DNA from: Spirometra erinaceieuropaei
Taxonomy: Eukaryota > Platyhelminthes > Cestoda > Diphyllobothriidea > Diphyllobothriidae
Assembly: GCA_902702965.1 (NCBI GenBank)
Contig: CACRXP010000050.1
Span: 505,737 to 569,736, forward strand
Reading direction: 5' to 3'
DNA: 64,000 nucleotides
Shown here: in pieces, positions 25,403 through 37,126 of the stretch
Layout: every line of letters starts with the position of its first letter
How positions within the stretch are numbered: the stretch's first letter is position 1
Program-made: the position numbers and the translations under genes
The notes under the pieces: generated by a model
What the model was told of the DNA's origin: nothing
Seen by the model: the letters and a program-made list of their open reading frames with translations, nothing else
The model's database searches: none

Positions 25403-26930
25403 CTGCCATTTACACCACCGCGCCGCAGTATTCCAGACATTCCTTAGTGGTGTGCATTCTTAATAACGCTTGTCAGGTACTCATATGGCCTCTGTGTTGG
25501 CCCAGCGCATCCACCGCCTGAACGCTTCATGGTGAATCAGCTCTACGACGGGATGACTGCGCAAGTCACAGACAACGAAACGGTCTCAAAAGCATTCCTA
25601 GTAACCAACGGAGTAAGGCAGAGCGGTGTGCCCGCACACGCCCTCTTCGCTGTCATGTTGCCTCTCAGGCTGATGGACTCCTACAGAGATGAGCGCCTTT
25701 GGGTAAGCGTTGCCTGCAGGACCGGCGGTTTTCTTCCCACAAACCGGCGCGTGCGGGCCCCAAAGCGTCTGTCCACAACCTACGTCCACGACCTGCTCCT
25801 CGCGGACAAATGCGTGCCCAACACCGCGACAGAACGTTATATGCAATGGAGTATGTACCTTTCGCCTACGGCTGCGCCAACTGCGGACTGACCATCAACA
25901 CTGGCAAAACGCTGGTCGTGCATCAACAGTCATCCGACATTGCAAAGGGCCCTCAACTTAAAGCCATGGGCAAATTTGCGTATTTAGGCCGAACAAATTC
26001 ACACTACATTAAAATCTCAGACGAAGTGGCCCACCGGATCTCGAAAGCCAGCCAGAACTTCGGCCGGCTGTAGGACACAGTGTGGGATCACTACGATCTC
26101 CATCTAAATATCCAACTTGTCAGCTTAACAACGCTGCTCTGTGGAGCTGATACCTGGACAGTCTATAAGAAACACGTGCGGACACTCAGTCACCTTCACC
26201 TCAACTGCCTTCGGAGAATCCAAAACTGAGATGGCAAAACGGGATGCCTGATATGAAAGTCTTGGAACAGACAGAAATTGTTAGAATCTACGCCATGATG
26301 AGGCAACTGTGATGGAATAGAGACCCCTAAAAACGACTCAGCGGCATCCCTGCCCGAACCCTAACTGCATTCACGACGATGGCCATCCCCACCACTGGTG
26401 ATTGCACTCCTGGTATTCCTTTGCCGTCGATCATCGTCACCACTGTCATTTATGCCACAACCTCCGCAACAACGACGATTACCGGCTCTCTCACTCCCTC
26501 CAGCTCTGAGAACACTTCCGACGCCCCGCCAGCCCCTGCACTCATCACACCACCCCGCCACCAGCAATGTGGACTCAAGCCCAACCCGTTCTCACTGCGA
26601 TCGCACATCCACCTCACGCGTCGGCTTGGTCGGCCACGTGCGGATTCATTGCACTGCACTATCAGGAGCCTCCACATAAGCTCGCTGTTTCCGCCTTCAC
26701 TGTTCGCACAATCCACGCACATTCTACCACCACATGGGCCTGTTTGGTTAAATATGCACTCATGGCGGCGGAATTCACCTCAGTATCGGCACACCAAGTA
26801 CGCCTTACGCACTAGACAATTCTACCCTTTCTGGCACTGCCTACCCCTCATCTATCAAAACCGGCCATCACGAGTGACGACAGTTCGACCGTCGATCCCG
26901 ACGATGTCCGCCGTGTGCTAAACAGCAAGA

Positions 26931-28453
26931 TACATCAAGCCCGGTGACTTGCGCGTGAATTAGTTTATAGTGATATTAGACTTGCGCAGCATCTACCGCC
27001 CTCTTTCCTCCCCACTCCCAACCTGGACTCGGTGCCAAGACAGAACCAAAATGACCGGAGGTGAGGGGAGGACGCAGGTGGCTGGCACGGCACCTGGGTG
27101 TGCCAGGGTGCCAGGGAACTGCCAGCGCATACCAGGCTGCGCGCATGAGCATCATACGCCGATCAGTTCAGTCATTTGCGAAGCCATTGTACAGAGACTG
27201 ACTAACCAGTGCACAAAAACACCCGTCGCCATCGTATCAGCTGCTGCACTGTTAACGCATATTTAATCATCGTATAAGCTTGACCAGTCAAAAGGGCCTC
27301 CAAAAAAATCTGCGGTAAATCATCGCTGACTAGACCACATCATCACACAATCTTCCATTAACGCATGCATTATGCACGAAGATCTCTGATATTACACATA
27401 ACAGGCACGAACTATGCACTTATACACTATGAAAATGGGGAGTGTGCTTTTCGGCTCCTTCTGATCTGGCTCATCTGCTGAATGCGAGGTCAGGGCAGTC
27501 CACCCCCTTGTGCGAAATTTTGCGCGCGTTCTGCATGTCGGGGGCCAGATGGCGTCTGTGGTACGCGCAGACGAGCTCTCTAGATTTGTTAACCACCTCA
27601 CCCGATCCCTCGTCAAACAGCTGACCGACATGAACAGACGATTGGTATACGAGAGAAGGATAGGGAGTGCGGTCGAATGTGTCAGCACATATTCCTCAGT
27701 ATAAACGAGCTGACGGACCTCAATCTACCCCGGCACTCTAAAAGCCGTAGCTTGGAGGGCTGCTGCCTGACAAGATACCAAGGTCTTCTGTTCAGGACGG
27801 AGAGCCATATTGCAATGCCTCCCTCTTAATGTGGCCTATACTGCACTCCCATTCAGTGTGGATTCAAGTCGCCGCTTTTCTTGCCTTGTGAAATCCTGAT
27901 TTTTCGTACGCAGACCAGGAGTGTAGTGGCAAGCTTAGGTGCGGTTCAGTGTTTCGCCAGCCGCTTGTCGCCGATCCTGCCTCCGGCCTTTTTGACTCGA
28001 TCGCGACATTGGGTCCAGGTTGGCGATGCAGCACAAGTCTACTATAACCATGAACTATTTTACGCTAAAGTCACCGTTTCTGCTTCTTCCATGCTGTGGA
28101 GCACACGGTGGACATCATCGGACTCTCCGGTCGAACTGCCAAGCGCAATATATACGTCGTGTACTTAGGAATACTTTACGATTCTCAGCCATCCAGTCGA
28201 CCTAGTGGCGCTCTATACATAACAATCTTTTATGCACTAAAAACGCGATATTCCATAAATATTAATAGAGGTTGTTGAATTTTTCAAAAATAGCATGAAT
28301 GGTTTCCTGGTGGTGCTAATGCAAGTCAAATATTGTTCAGTTTAAGCTTTCAATTCATATTTTGTCGGAATACTGCATAGTACGATGATATGTTTTTGGA
28401 TACAGACTAGCAACAATTAAAGACAGACGCTCTTCGGCAAGGAACCAACTCAC
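26931..28453. other. Intron E11/E12, right part
   Basis: Apart from the dispersed unit at 27925, nothing was recognised. The GC-richer part to about 27700 may still belong to LINE copy ii. Confidence 0.4.
27925..28110 (+). repeat. Dispersed repeat unit, copy 1
   Basis: The stretch CTCCGGCCTTTTTGACTCGA through CAGCACAAGTCTACTATAAC resembles 41885-42040 in the same order. It is probably an untranslated part of a retroelement. Confidence 0.45.
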
Positions 28454-28603
28454 TTTTTTGTGGGCCTCCACTGTAAATAGTTCTTCCATGATCTTCTCAG
28501 TGGCAAACGTGTGTAGAGGGTAACCGATGTCGGCTAGGAGACGGATGAACTGCACCTTGTTTGCTAGGAGACAGCTCTTCACAAAAGGCGTCATTTCCTG
28601 CAC
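28454..28603 (-). CDS. TRPM: TRPM-like exon E11 (MHR3 helices)
   Basis: Fifty codons, phase 0 on both sides, donor GTGAGT. NKVQFIRLLADIGYPLHTF followed by EELF is a clear match to the RVDFVxLLLENGVxLxxFLTxxRLEELY motif of TRPM proteins. The intron to E10 is only 322 nt, so the two exons support each other. Confidence 0.92.
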
Positions 28604-28925
28604 CTGAATTACGCGTAGAAAACAAGGTGCTCAGAAGGATGCTAAAGTTTGCGCAGATGTTGCCGTCACACGGTTGGGGTCAGATATACAGCCATCAGTC
28701 ACTGCCACTGAGGACGGTAAATACCTACCATGAATCTCTTCGAGAGGGGTTTTCTAAAATTCTTGATGTATTGATAGTAAATTAGCAGCTGCTGACTGGC
28801 ATGCGAGTAATAATACGTTCTCTTATAACCTGATTTATTCTACTTCTTAACAAAATGTACTTTTAATAGTTAGGACCTAACACGAATCTCAAGCCAAGTC
28901 AGTGAAACAGTGGGCGAAAACTCAC

Positions 28926-29041
28926 CGTCCAGTGACTGTCGGCCAGTATGCGTTCTAGGACAGCGTCTGTCCTATTTAACTGTACGGCGATTCGTAACTT
29001 CGCTTTCCATGAATGTCGCGGATGAGTCTCTTTGAAAAGCG
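28926..29041 (-). CDS. TRPM: TRPM-like exon E10 (MHR3 helices)
   Basis: The exon is 116 nt: two leading bases, 38 codons, phase 0 end with donor GTGAGT. The acceptor is a textbook TTTGTTTTTCCTTTAG. LRIAVQLNRTDAV and DSHW match the LxLALxWNRxDIA...xxxW signature of the TRPM helical repeat region. Confidence 0.9.
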
Positions 29042-31765
29042 CTAAAGGAAAAACAAAGTGCGATTGTTCATTTCGCGTTTGCATTCCATGCGCATGGTTT
29101 CAGTCGGCATTACGAATGGTGTCAGTCAGGTGACTAAAGTCCTATCCAGATGGCAGGACACTTTAGCGGTCTATTTGACAGTCCCTAGTCGCAGTCAAAT
29201 CCAGTCAACTGCCCTGCATAAAGCCTACTGTTTTACGCATTTATTACCTAATTTTGTAACCTTTCGATGATTGGCAGACCGAAATTATTTGTGCCTCTAT
29301 GTGGCACTTGGCAAGTCTATATATTTCGTGCGGATTTTGAAGCAGGATTTGTTGGTAATAAAGGAGGCGATTTATAAGAAATTGCTTGAATTGAAGTCTC
29401 CGTCTCCTCGCCTTACGCTGGATGCTTTACTGAGTGAGTTACGGTATCATACTTGCCGGTTGTGCAAACTGCAAAGGCCGATGTTTTACTTCTGAGTTGC
29501 TATACACTCCTTCTTACTGCATGCATCTCCTCACCCATGGTGAGTCTCAAAGGAATCATTTCAGGTTTTCCATAAAATGGTAAAAATGCTTCCACCGGAA
29601 AAGTGGAAAGTAGTGACTTTTCGAACTGTTACCAATAGCCACTTGTCAGGAGTAATGGCTGGGAGCAGTGTTTCGCGCACCGGCGGATGAGAGCTCTGAG
29701 GACTAAAATCGGTATCCAAAAATTTCGAATGTGAGAAAACGGACTACTAATGTTGATGTTCCATAAAGCTTCTGCGGTGGGTAACAAGCCTACGGACTGC
29801 CGAAGGCGTGATTATGTAGCAGCGTACTGCTCCAGAGGTGGGAGCGGACGAGATTTTAAGTTCACAAGCTTAGTAATAGGTATCGAGGCGGATGCGGCAA
29901 AAAGCATTGGTTTCACTGGTCTATCCACCTTGAAATGGGCTTCCGCAGAAGTTTCATGCCTTTCTTTGCGACTTTGGTGGTGTCTGGGTCAAAGTAGTGC
30001 TCGTCTTCCGATCAGTTGGTTTGCTGGCGACAGCAGACTTTTGCTAGCACTTCAAAAATTCGAGGGAAATATGCTGACTCGCAGTGGAACTTTTCCCTCT
30101 GAAACAATACTATTAGCAACATTTGTCGTTTTCGATAATATTTTTTATTTTCCCATCTTCCTTTACGTCGCACTCGGCAACTTCATACTCAAACTCGAAA
30201 TTCGCACTGAAATAATTGCAACTTGCATCAGTACAACTATTACAAAACCACCATTACATAAACCATCATTAAGGCCGTCATCACAATTATTGCCCGCACC
30301 ATTAGCAATATCATATAAATATTAACTATTATTTCGTAACTATTTGCCCGTCTTATCCTTTCTTCACAAGGAGTCAGGCCTAAAATCAATTCTAGCTGAT
30401 ACCACCACATGACGTCATTTGGGTCCTGTGGGGCCATTTTGACAACCATGGAATTTATCTAATTCGGCGGCTCGGCCGAGTAACTGAACACTGCGGATCA
30501 GGAATTAGCGTGTCTTACCGCATCCTGGTCCTTCCGCCCTTCCCTCCTCTTTTCATAATAAATTTAGTAACATGCGAAGGGCGATTTATGGTAATTGCGT
30601 TTATTGGGTGCCCCCTTTCCTCGCATAAAGATTAACCACCGACACACCCAGGACAATGCCAAGCCCACCTGCACATAAGCTCTCCTTTAAAAACAAACGA
30701 CATGCATCCTAGAGGGGAGACGTTAGGCTGTCAAGATGCCGGTAAATTCCAACACTTTGACTATTTTATCCTATCAGAATGACTACTGTACCGAATACGC
30801 AGTTGTGACCTGTCAACGAAGTTGTTTATAGGAAAATGTGCTTATGAAGCATCTATCTCACACTCTCTTCTTGAACGGCTAAGATGACAAAGTTAGGATT
30901 AATGGTAGGGGCGCTCACTGACCGTTCATACGGAGCTCACTCCTTCCGTTGTGCCTCAAGGGCTCTCTCTCGAGCCCAACCAGCAGCCGCACAGCGGCGC
31001 ATGATATTTATAGGCAGAATGGCATTACCGACAAAGACAAGGACGACTGCTCGAATTGTGTGCGTATGCAGTTTTCTAGGGGACTAGCTACTTTTTTGTT
31101 CCTTGGGCTGCGCCGCGTCTTTCAAACTGGTGACTTCAGCGATGTAATGTGTCAAAGATTTTCATTCCGCATCTGGGCTCATCTGTCCACTTGTTCTGCG
31201 ATGAGTCAGTTGATAATAAACACTCCGTATACAGAATCAGGGATTTTTTTTGTATACAGAGCACAGCGACTATAGAAATTTCAAAAAACATCAGTTCTGG
31301 GAAGAAGTTTGAATACCGAACACTCGAAGGTTCTGTTCGGTTTGCTGTCTCTGGCTCCCAAGGTAAGCTTACTTCACTGGTAGCTGCGTTTGCCTCGGGG
31401 TTTCACGTCGAACCTCTTGCATGCCCCACTACTGCACATTATATTAGGCTTTTTTTGGGAGCCAAAATCTAAAAAACAGTGAATTCTGCAAGACCAGCGG
31501 CGGCTCTGGATAGTTCAGCAAGTAAACCACTTAAGCGCGATCCGAGTGCTCAGACCCTGAGTTCTGTGTCGGGTCCCATGATGCTTTGACATTTTGGATC
31601 CACTGTACCATGCTGCTTATGTGATTCCCAAGCTGTAAGGCGTTTAATTTAAATATCAGGTTTTGTTTCTACGAATATTGCTGGATGCACTGTCTACTGC
31701 GCTTTTATTTTGGCAGTTTTTTGTCCAGATTATCCCTTAACCAGTGCGGTTGTGCTGGCGCTTAC
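29042..31765. other. Intron E9/E10, unassigned
   Basis: The longest open frame in the window without internal gaps (191 codons, plus, 29750-30325) lies here. It has no recognisable motif, domain or neighbour gene, and I do not call it a gene. Confidence 0.4.
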
Positions 31766-31935
31766 CTGGATTGGTGAGGGAGGACACCAGTTTGACATCG
31801 AGGTCCTTGCAGCTCGAACCCTCCGAGTGTGAGAATTCCAGCAGATGCGTATACTTCAGCGTTTCAATAACTAAGCTCACGGTGTCCTCCTCTAGGTCCT
31901 TCTTGTCCCAAACCCGTAGAGCTATTTCCTGTATT
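31766..31935 (-). CDS. TRPM: TRPM-like exon E9 (helical region)
   Basis: The exon is 170 nt: one leading base, 56 codons, one trailing base before GTAAGC. The acceptor is ACTCTTCAG. ETLKYTHLLEF followed by CKDLDVKLVSSL corresponds to the MxCxxxKxLITVF...DLDxAIxxALL segment of TRPM proteins. Its split codons join E8 (CG+A) and E10 (G+CG) cleanly. Confidence 0.85.
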
Positions 31936-32465
31936 CTGAAGAGTTACACCAACAAAATTTGAAAATGGCAGGTATAGATTAGTTAAATAAATACACTTTC
32001 CGGTGGTTGAGCCCTCAACACCCTAGGTTACATTCAAAAGAAGACAATGAAGAAATGGAATGCTTATTACGTACCTAATAGGCCAGTGAGGTTTCACAAA
32101 TGACATTCAGGAATGTTGTCGTTGTCGTTATTTCTTCCTGCATCATTAGCGTTTACATAGCCTCCTAAGCTCTTAGCTGTCAGCCTATTTTCGACCTCTG
32201 ACTCCGCGAGCACTCGGTTGCTAGAGGCGTCTGGAGACAATTACTTTAGGCTTCAGTAAGCACACACGTGTATTACAAATGGGAGTCGAAGATCGTCTCC
32301 GTATGGCAAGCAGATATAGGTCTGAGGGCGATAAACCATCAAATAAGGCATGCAGAGAGATTCTTAAAAGTGTGCCTTATTGCAGTTTAAAAACTTTCCA
32401 TGCACTCGTACTCCGTCTAAAACCAGGAACTGCACATTATTCAATTTGACTGAACTGTGAAAAAC

Positions 32466-32880
32466 CCGGTGCCTCGGTGGGATTCGAACCCACGACAGAA
32501 GGGGCAGACTTCATAACAGCCAACGCTCCAACCATCTGAGCTACGAGGCCCCACCGAGCGACAGTTGGGCCAAAGTGAATTTTTTGAAATCTGTCAAAAC
32601 ACCTTTGACTTGCGTGAGCCTGGTAGTCATCTTGTGGATTCTATATGTATTACTTAGGAACTCCTGCTTGGGCAGTCAGCTTACTGCAGCAGATTTGGTG
32701 GATTCCAGACGTTACAGTAGGTTGAGCGGGTGAACTTGACCCAAATGTGATTAAACTCTTGTCATCCGACGGAGCCCCGTAGCTCAGATGGTTACAGCGT
32801 TGGCTGTACTCATGCCTCCCCTTGCTGTCGTGAGTTCGAACTCCACCAAGGTGCTTGATTTTTCACAGTTATGCCAAAGT
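32466..32880. repeat. Composite palindrome with two tRNA-like heads
   Basis: A minus-strand tRNA-like head (32469-32554) and a plus-strand one (32773-32856) face away from a shared core. The first has A box GTAGCTCAGATGG, B box GGGTTCGAATCCC and a paired acceptor-like stem (GCCTCG with CGAGGC); the distance between D arm and T arm is too long for a normal tRNA. The core carries TGCTTGGGCAGTCAGCTT and GGTGGATTCCAGACGTTA. It looks like a tRNA-derived SINE arranged as an inverted pair. It lies in the E8/E9 intron. Confidence 0.7.
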
Positions 32881-34584
32881 AATATTATTTGAAATCTGCC
32901 AAAAGACTTTTGAAATTAACATTAGTTTTTCTGCACGAAGCATTTTTTCATGGATATTTTGGCAGATTTTGAATACTTCGGATCCCAGCGAGGCGCCGAG
33001 GTTTTTAAAGTTGGGTCAGTATGAAAGTATCTTTTGTTAGAATTGAGTACTCTATTCCTCTATTCATTTCCGGTGTCAGCAACCTTCCCGCTCCACTGGC
33101 TTTCACCCTTTCATAACGGTCTCAGCGTGTCTTTCTGTTGTCAAGTAAACCTTTACCTCTAAGCCTAATCAAGTAGAGAAATTTATTGTTACGCATTCGT
33201 TAGCGAAAATTTACCTAATTCGAGGAAGGCAACCTCTGATACTTAATGGTTTACACGGATTTTAACTAGCCAATTGCAAAATATGCATTAGACAAAATAA
33301 GCAGAGGTGAACTTCTTGACATTAGTTGGTACTCCCCATGCTGGTCGCACATCGTTATTCCGGAGTTGTGTCTGGGTGGCTGACCAGTTCTAGAAATGGC
33401 CATCCCCGTCTCTCTTGTCTTTGTTAATATTTCTGCTCGGTAGCCTTGAGACTGCCAGTGAGGACTTTCAATTGAGTCGTAAAGCGCAACGGGAGGAGCA
33501 TGCTACGTAGGCTGATCGGCAAGCCCACTGTCACCATGGTTAACACACTCGATAACAAAGAACAGGACAAGGGGCACGTAGTGTAGCACTGGACGTGGCA
33601 TCCACTGATCAAACAATCCGCGTTCGACTCCAAAGTTATTCATATATGGGGTTCGATATTATTGGTTGACGACTGCTAATAAGACAGAATTGGGGTCTCC
33701 CTTGTCTCTGTCAGTATTTCTTCCTAACAGGCGTTTGTTAAAACTGCAAAAGGCATTTGCGTCAGACTAGTAATTAACACCACTTAGATGGACCATAGAC
33801 GAAATGTCTTTTAACAATTTGTGTTCCATTTTCAGAAGTTTGAGGATGCCACACGAATTCGTAGTAATGCAGAGCACAGTGGTTTTTGAACACTAGTCTA
33901 GAAGCATACCTGGAACCTGTCGTCCCACTGTGCACGTGCATAAATGAATTTGTCCGCGAGTGGAGATAATCAAGCTATACTGCCTGTCAGGCATCATACG
34001 GCACATGATTCCCGCCAGACAGATGAAGACGATCAAATCAGAAAAGACCACACTAGTTACCCTCCCTTCCCTCAGCGGTTCTTATGCAAAATATAATTTG
34101 CAGTTACAGACTCTAAGTGTTGTTTTATTTAAGAATCGCACAATTAGGCAAAATTCTTCGTAACGACGTCAACTGTTCGCACACAGGACTAAGGGCCCTG
34201 TGCTTAATTCCAGGTGTTCCGTATTTCTGCGTCATAATTCCGAAACTAGCTCTAATCAATGCCTTAACCCCACCCCTGAACTTGGTCCTTATCCCAACCT
34301 TTATCCTAACCCTAAGCATAATCTTCGTCCTAACTATGGCCCAGCACCCTGGAATTCAGCACAAGACCACATGTGGCATGAATAGTGCATAGTCGTGTGC
34401 CCAACCCATCCGTTTACACACAAAATATTCCGAACTCTTTGTTGTTATTTTAGGGATGTTTAACGCCTGTTATCCAATACTTACGTTTATTGCTGGGGGC
34501 AAAATGTTGCAATTTAGCATACTACCAAATCTATCGAAGTTATGGCTTACATCTCAGACGTGGTTAATGAGAAAAAAATAGGAG
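32881..34584. other. Part of intron E8/E9, mostly featureless
   Basis: Only the telomere-like units at 34255 were recognised. Confidence 0.6.
34255..34335 (+). repeat. Degenerate CCCTAA-like array
   Basis: Decayed CCCTAA-like units (CTTATCCCAACCTTTATCC, then TAACCCTAAGC) between 34264 and 34320, preceded by a sequence that resembles the left flank of the 4480 unit (CCGTATTTCTGC). Confidence 0.5.
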
Positions 34585-35520
34585 GCGTTCACTGGGAGAG
34601 GTTAATTCGAGTTTTGACGGATGCCTATCTTCAGATATTATGAAGTGTTTCGCACAACTTTCCTTGTATGGTGCACTTTGATGCATGGCCCGCCAAAGCC
34701 GCCTGTGTGGCTTCATCCGACCCGCATGCCGCCGTGACCTGAATCGCCCCTGTCCACGCCGGCAACGGGGATAGATGACGGTCCCGGTTGTTCCACGCCA
34801 TGACTGTCTCCCGTCAAGTAGGTTCGCAAAACCAAGTAGGAGGGAGACAGACTGATGTGGCGGCTGACAGAGCAGTCCGTGGACATCCAGGCTTCTTGCT
34901 ACTGCCTTTTTGAATGATCATCGCCTCGGTCGGCGATCTCAACGGTGTCAAAGTTTAAGATGTGTCCCATTTGCGCGGTATGAGTTGCTACCCACGACTT
35001 TGGGTCTGAATGAAGAGCATAGTCAGTCGAAATCGTGACGAAGCGTTCTGCACACGAAGCAGTCCTTGAAGCCGTGGCTAGATCCCTCATGCCACTCGAA
35101 ATAAGAGTTGCTAGCATGCCTGAGTCAACAATCCGCCGGCAAGTGAGGCGACCAAAATACCCTGCCTCTAACCAGGAGATGTCGGCCGTTGTCCACCGAC
35201 TTCAGCGCGGCTGTGAGGTGTTCAGCTACGTTGGGCAAATCGGCTCACGGCTGCAAATGCGAATGCACGAGCAGAAGTTGGCCGTACAAAGGTTGGACCC
35301 AAAGCCGGACGTAGCAACTCATACAGCGCAAATGGGACACAGCTTTAAATTTGACACCGCTGAGGTCGTTGACCGAGGCAATGATCATGCAACAAGGCAG
35401 TTGCAAGAATTCTAGATGTCCACCGACTGCTCTATAAATCACCACATCAGTCTGTCTCTGATGTAAGTATCAGAAGTAACAACCCGAAACGTCAGACCTT
35501 TAATTAACCTCTCCCAGTGG
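34585..35520. repeat. Inverted pair of Penelope-like GIY-YIG ends
   Basis: Two copies of one sequence in opposite directions. The plus copy (about 35150-35415) has YVGQIGSRLQMRMHEQKLAV and ATHTAQMGHSFKFDTAEVVD, a Penelope GIY-YIG endonuclease. The minus copy (about 35010 down to 34899) has ATHTAQMGHILNFDTVEIAD. The outer parts also mirror: GACAGACTGATGTGG at 34851 against CCACATCAGTCTGTC near 35442, and CACTGGGAGAGGTTAATT at 34592 against its inverse near 35503. The whole unit is a palindrome with unequal arms around about 35100. Confidence 0.75.
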
Positions 35521-35631
35521 ACGACTCATCGCCTTTTGATATGTCACCTGAGAATCGCATTTTCACTACTATTGAGATGGTTTATGTACTTTGGTCACAA
35601 TATGTAAAATGTAACTGTAAGCTATTTCTAC

Positions 35632-35877
35632 CTGCCATACATTTTTGTGTTTTATCGTTTGCTTTTCCACTAACAAGTACATAACACGCCCAGGAGTATG
35701 TTTGTCGTCCTGTTGGGGATTAGCGAACAGGTTTCTCCAGTCATCTGAACTCAACAGTATGGTCACTCGGGAACAGAGGGCGGTAAAAATCTCCATATTT
35801 AAAATGTCCTCCGACATGATGCATGGTTGGTTGCCAAGATATACCAGTATGTGGTTTAGGGCGCTATTTCGAAAGAA
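35632..35877 (-). CDS. Candidate 82-codon exon inside the E8/E9 intron
   Basis: The frame is fully open for 82 codons between a strong acceptor (CCCAATTTTTTTAG) and GTAGAA, phase 0 on both sides. It encodes FFRNSALNHILVYLGNQPC and further on LLSSDDWRNLFANPQQDD. It does not resemble any TRPM segment, and its insertion between E8 and E9 would bring a stop in the frame they use. It could be a nested gene, an exon of a truncating isoform, or chance. Confidence 0.35.
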
Positions 35878-36131
35878 CTAAAAAAATTGGGAAATTAAGA
35901 TAATAAAAAATGACTTGCTAAACAACCAACGACTCCTGTACTACTGACTGGCCTATTATACTCTTATAAACGGAGTAGTGTAGTAAAAAGTTATTTGAAT
36001 TCCACATCGACTATGTCGGCAAAAATCCAATTACCATTTTCAATTCCAAGACGAAAATGAAGTAGCCACTGAAGCTAGAGAATGTGAATGTAATATACGT
36101 AAGTGTCCACCGTACGCAAGTAAACCATATA

Positions 36132-37126
36132 CAGTGCGTGACCTATCTCATGAAATGCTGGCTGAAATTCTGAAATGCATTTACGATTAGGAAGGATTAC
36201 TTGGTCGCGGTTGTGATACTGATTATCTTAAGACACACGCTTATAAGTTTTTGGACTTGGCAGGATGTCGGTATTTAAATGCACTTCTTTTCAATCTTCT
36301 GTAGAAAGCGTGCTCGGTAAGAAAATGATTACTTAAGTAGCATGCATTTTTCCCATTGATTTTCGATGGTCTTGGAAATTCAAATATATTTTATAGAAAC
36401 CACAAACAAAATATGTTTTCTTTTAATCAGTCAATAGAGAATCACGTCTTTTTTATATTTTATACTTAAGGAAGGAGTATAATTAGGTTTTAAAAAAGTT
36501 TCTAATTATGAGATTTTTTAAGATCGCGATATGGCCATTCACATAGCATCGTACCTGGCCGTTTACCACTGCTCCTCATGAAATGAACAACATGGTCCGC
36601 ATCCATTGCAAAATTTTATGGACCCTTTATGATATCTCTTTAATGACATATAAAAATATGGGATTTTCTTTACGCGGGACGCATGCACCTTGTAGAGGGT
36701 AATCACTAAGCACTAATGCAACGCATGATCAGGCTCCAAATTATTCAGCAATTAGAAAAATTTTTTAAAACCTAATTATACTCCCTCCTTAAGTATAAAA
36801 TATAAAGAAGACGTAATTTTCTATTGATTGACTAAAAGAAAGCATATTTTTGTTTGTGGTTTCTATAAAATATATTTGAATTTCCAAGACCATCGAAAAG
36901 CAATGGGAAAAGTGCATGCTACTTAAGTAGTCATTTTTTACCAAGCACGCTTTCTACAGGAGACTTAAAGGAAGTGCATTTAAAAGCCGGCACCCTGCCG
37001 AGTCCGAAATGTTATAAGAGTATGCCTTTAGGTAATCAGTATCACAACCGCGACCAAGTAATCCTCCTTAATCGAAAACGCATTTCAGAATTTCAGCCAA
37101 CATTTCATGAGATAGGTCACGCACAG
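36132..37126. mobile_element. Foldback element copy M4 (full length)
   Basis: A 995-bp copy very similar to M1 by eye over long stretches, flanked by TA on both sides. Ends are CAGTGCGTGACC at the left and GGTCACGCACAG at the right. Arms about 36132-36515 and 36742-37126. It lies in the E8/E9 intron. Close similarity to M1 suggests the two are the youngest copies here. Confidence 0.9.

Larger units (their letters stand above)
23424..26930 (+). pseudogene. LINE copy ii, endonuclease end to zinc-finger tail
   Basis: A long but broken non-LTR retrotransposon. In order: end of the endonuclease (MDYVLVRRRNRQDVLVTRA, 23457), linker (about 23640-24330), reverse transcriptase pieces (LNIAGKTFD near 24470; MVNQLYDGMTAQVTDNE at 25529; VHDLLLADK near 25790, with a decayed LFADD box), ISKASQNFGRL (26040), LCGADTWTVYKK (26135) and a C2H2-like tail (SRVGLVGHVRIH, about 26610). 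Many stops and frameshifts, three microsatellites inside. Similar elements are known in flatworms; the clade was not assigned. It lies in the E11/E12 intron, antisense to the channel gene. Confidence 0.85.

Noticed and set aside
29750..30325. 191-codon open frame on the plus strand
   Set aside because: No known motif, no plausible splice or start context and no similarity to a neighbour; length alone does not support a gene in this AT-rich intron.
32469..32554. A functional tRNA gene
   Set aside because: A and B boxes and an acceptor-like stem are present, but the spacing between D arm and T arm is too long, and the unit recurs in decayed copies, so it is a tRNA-derived repeat.
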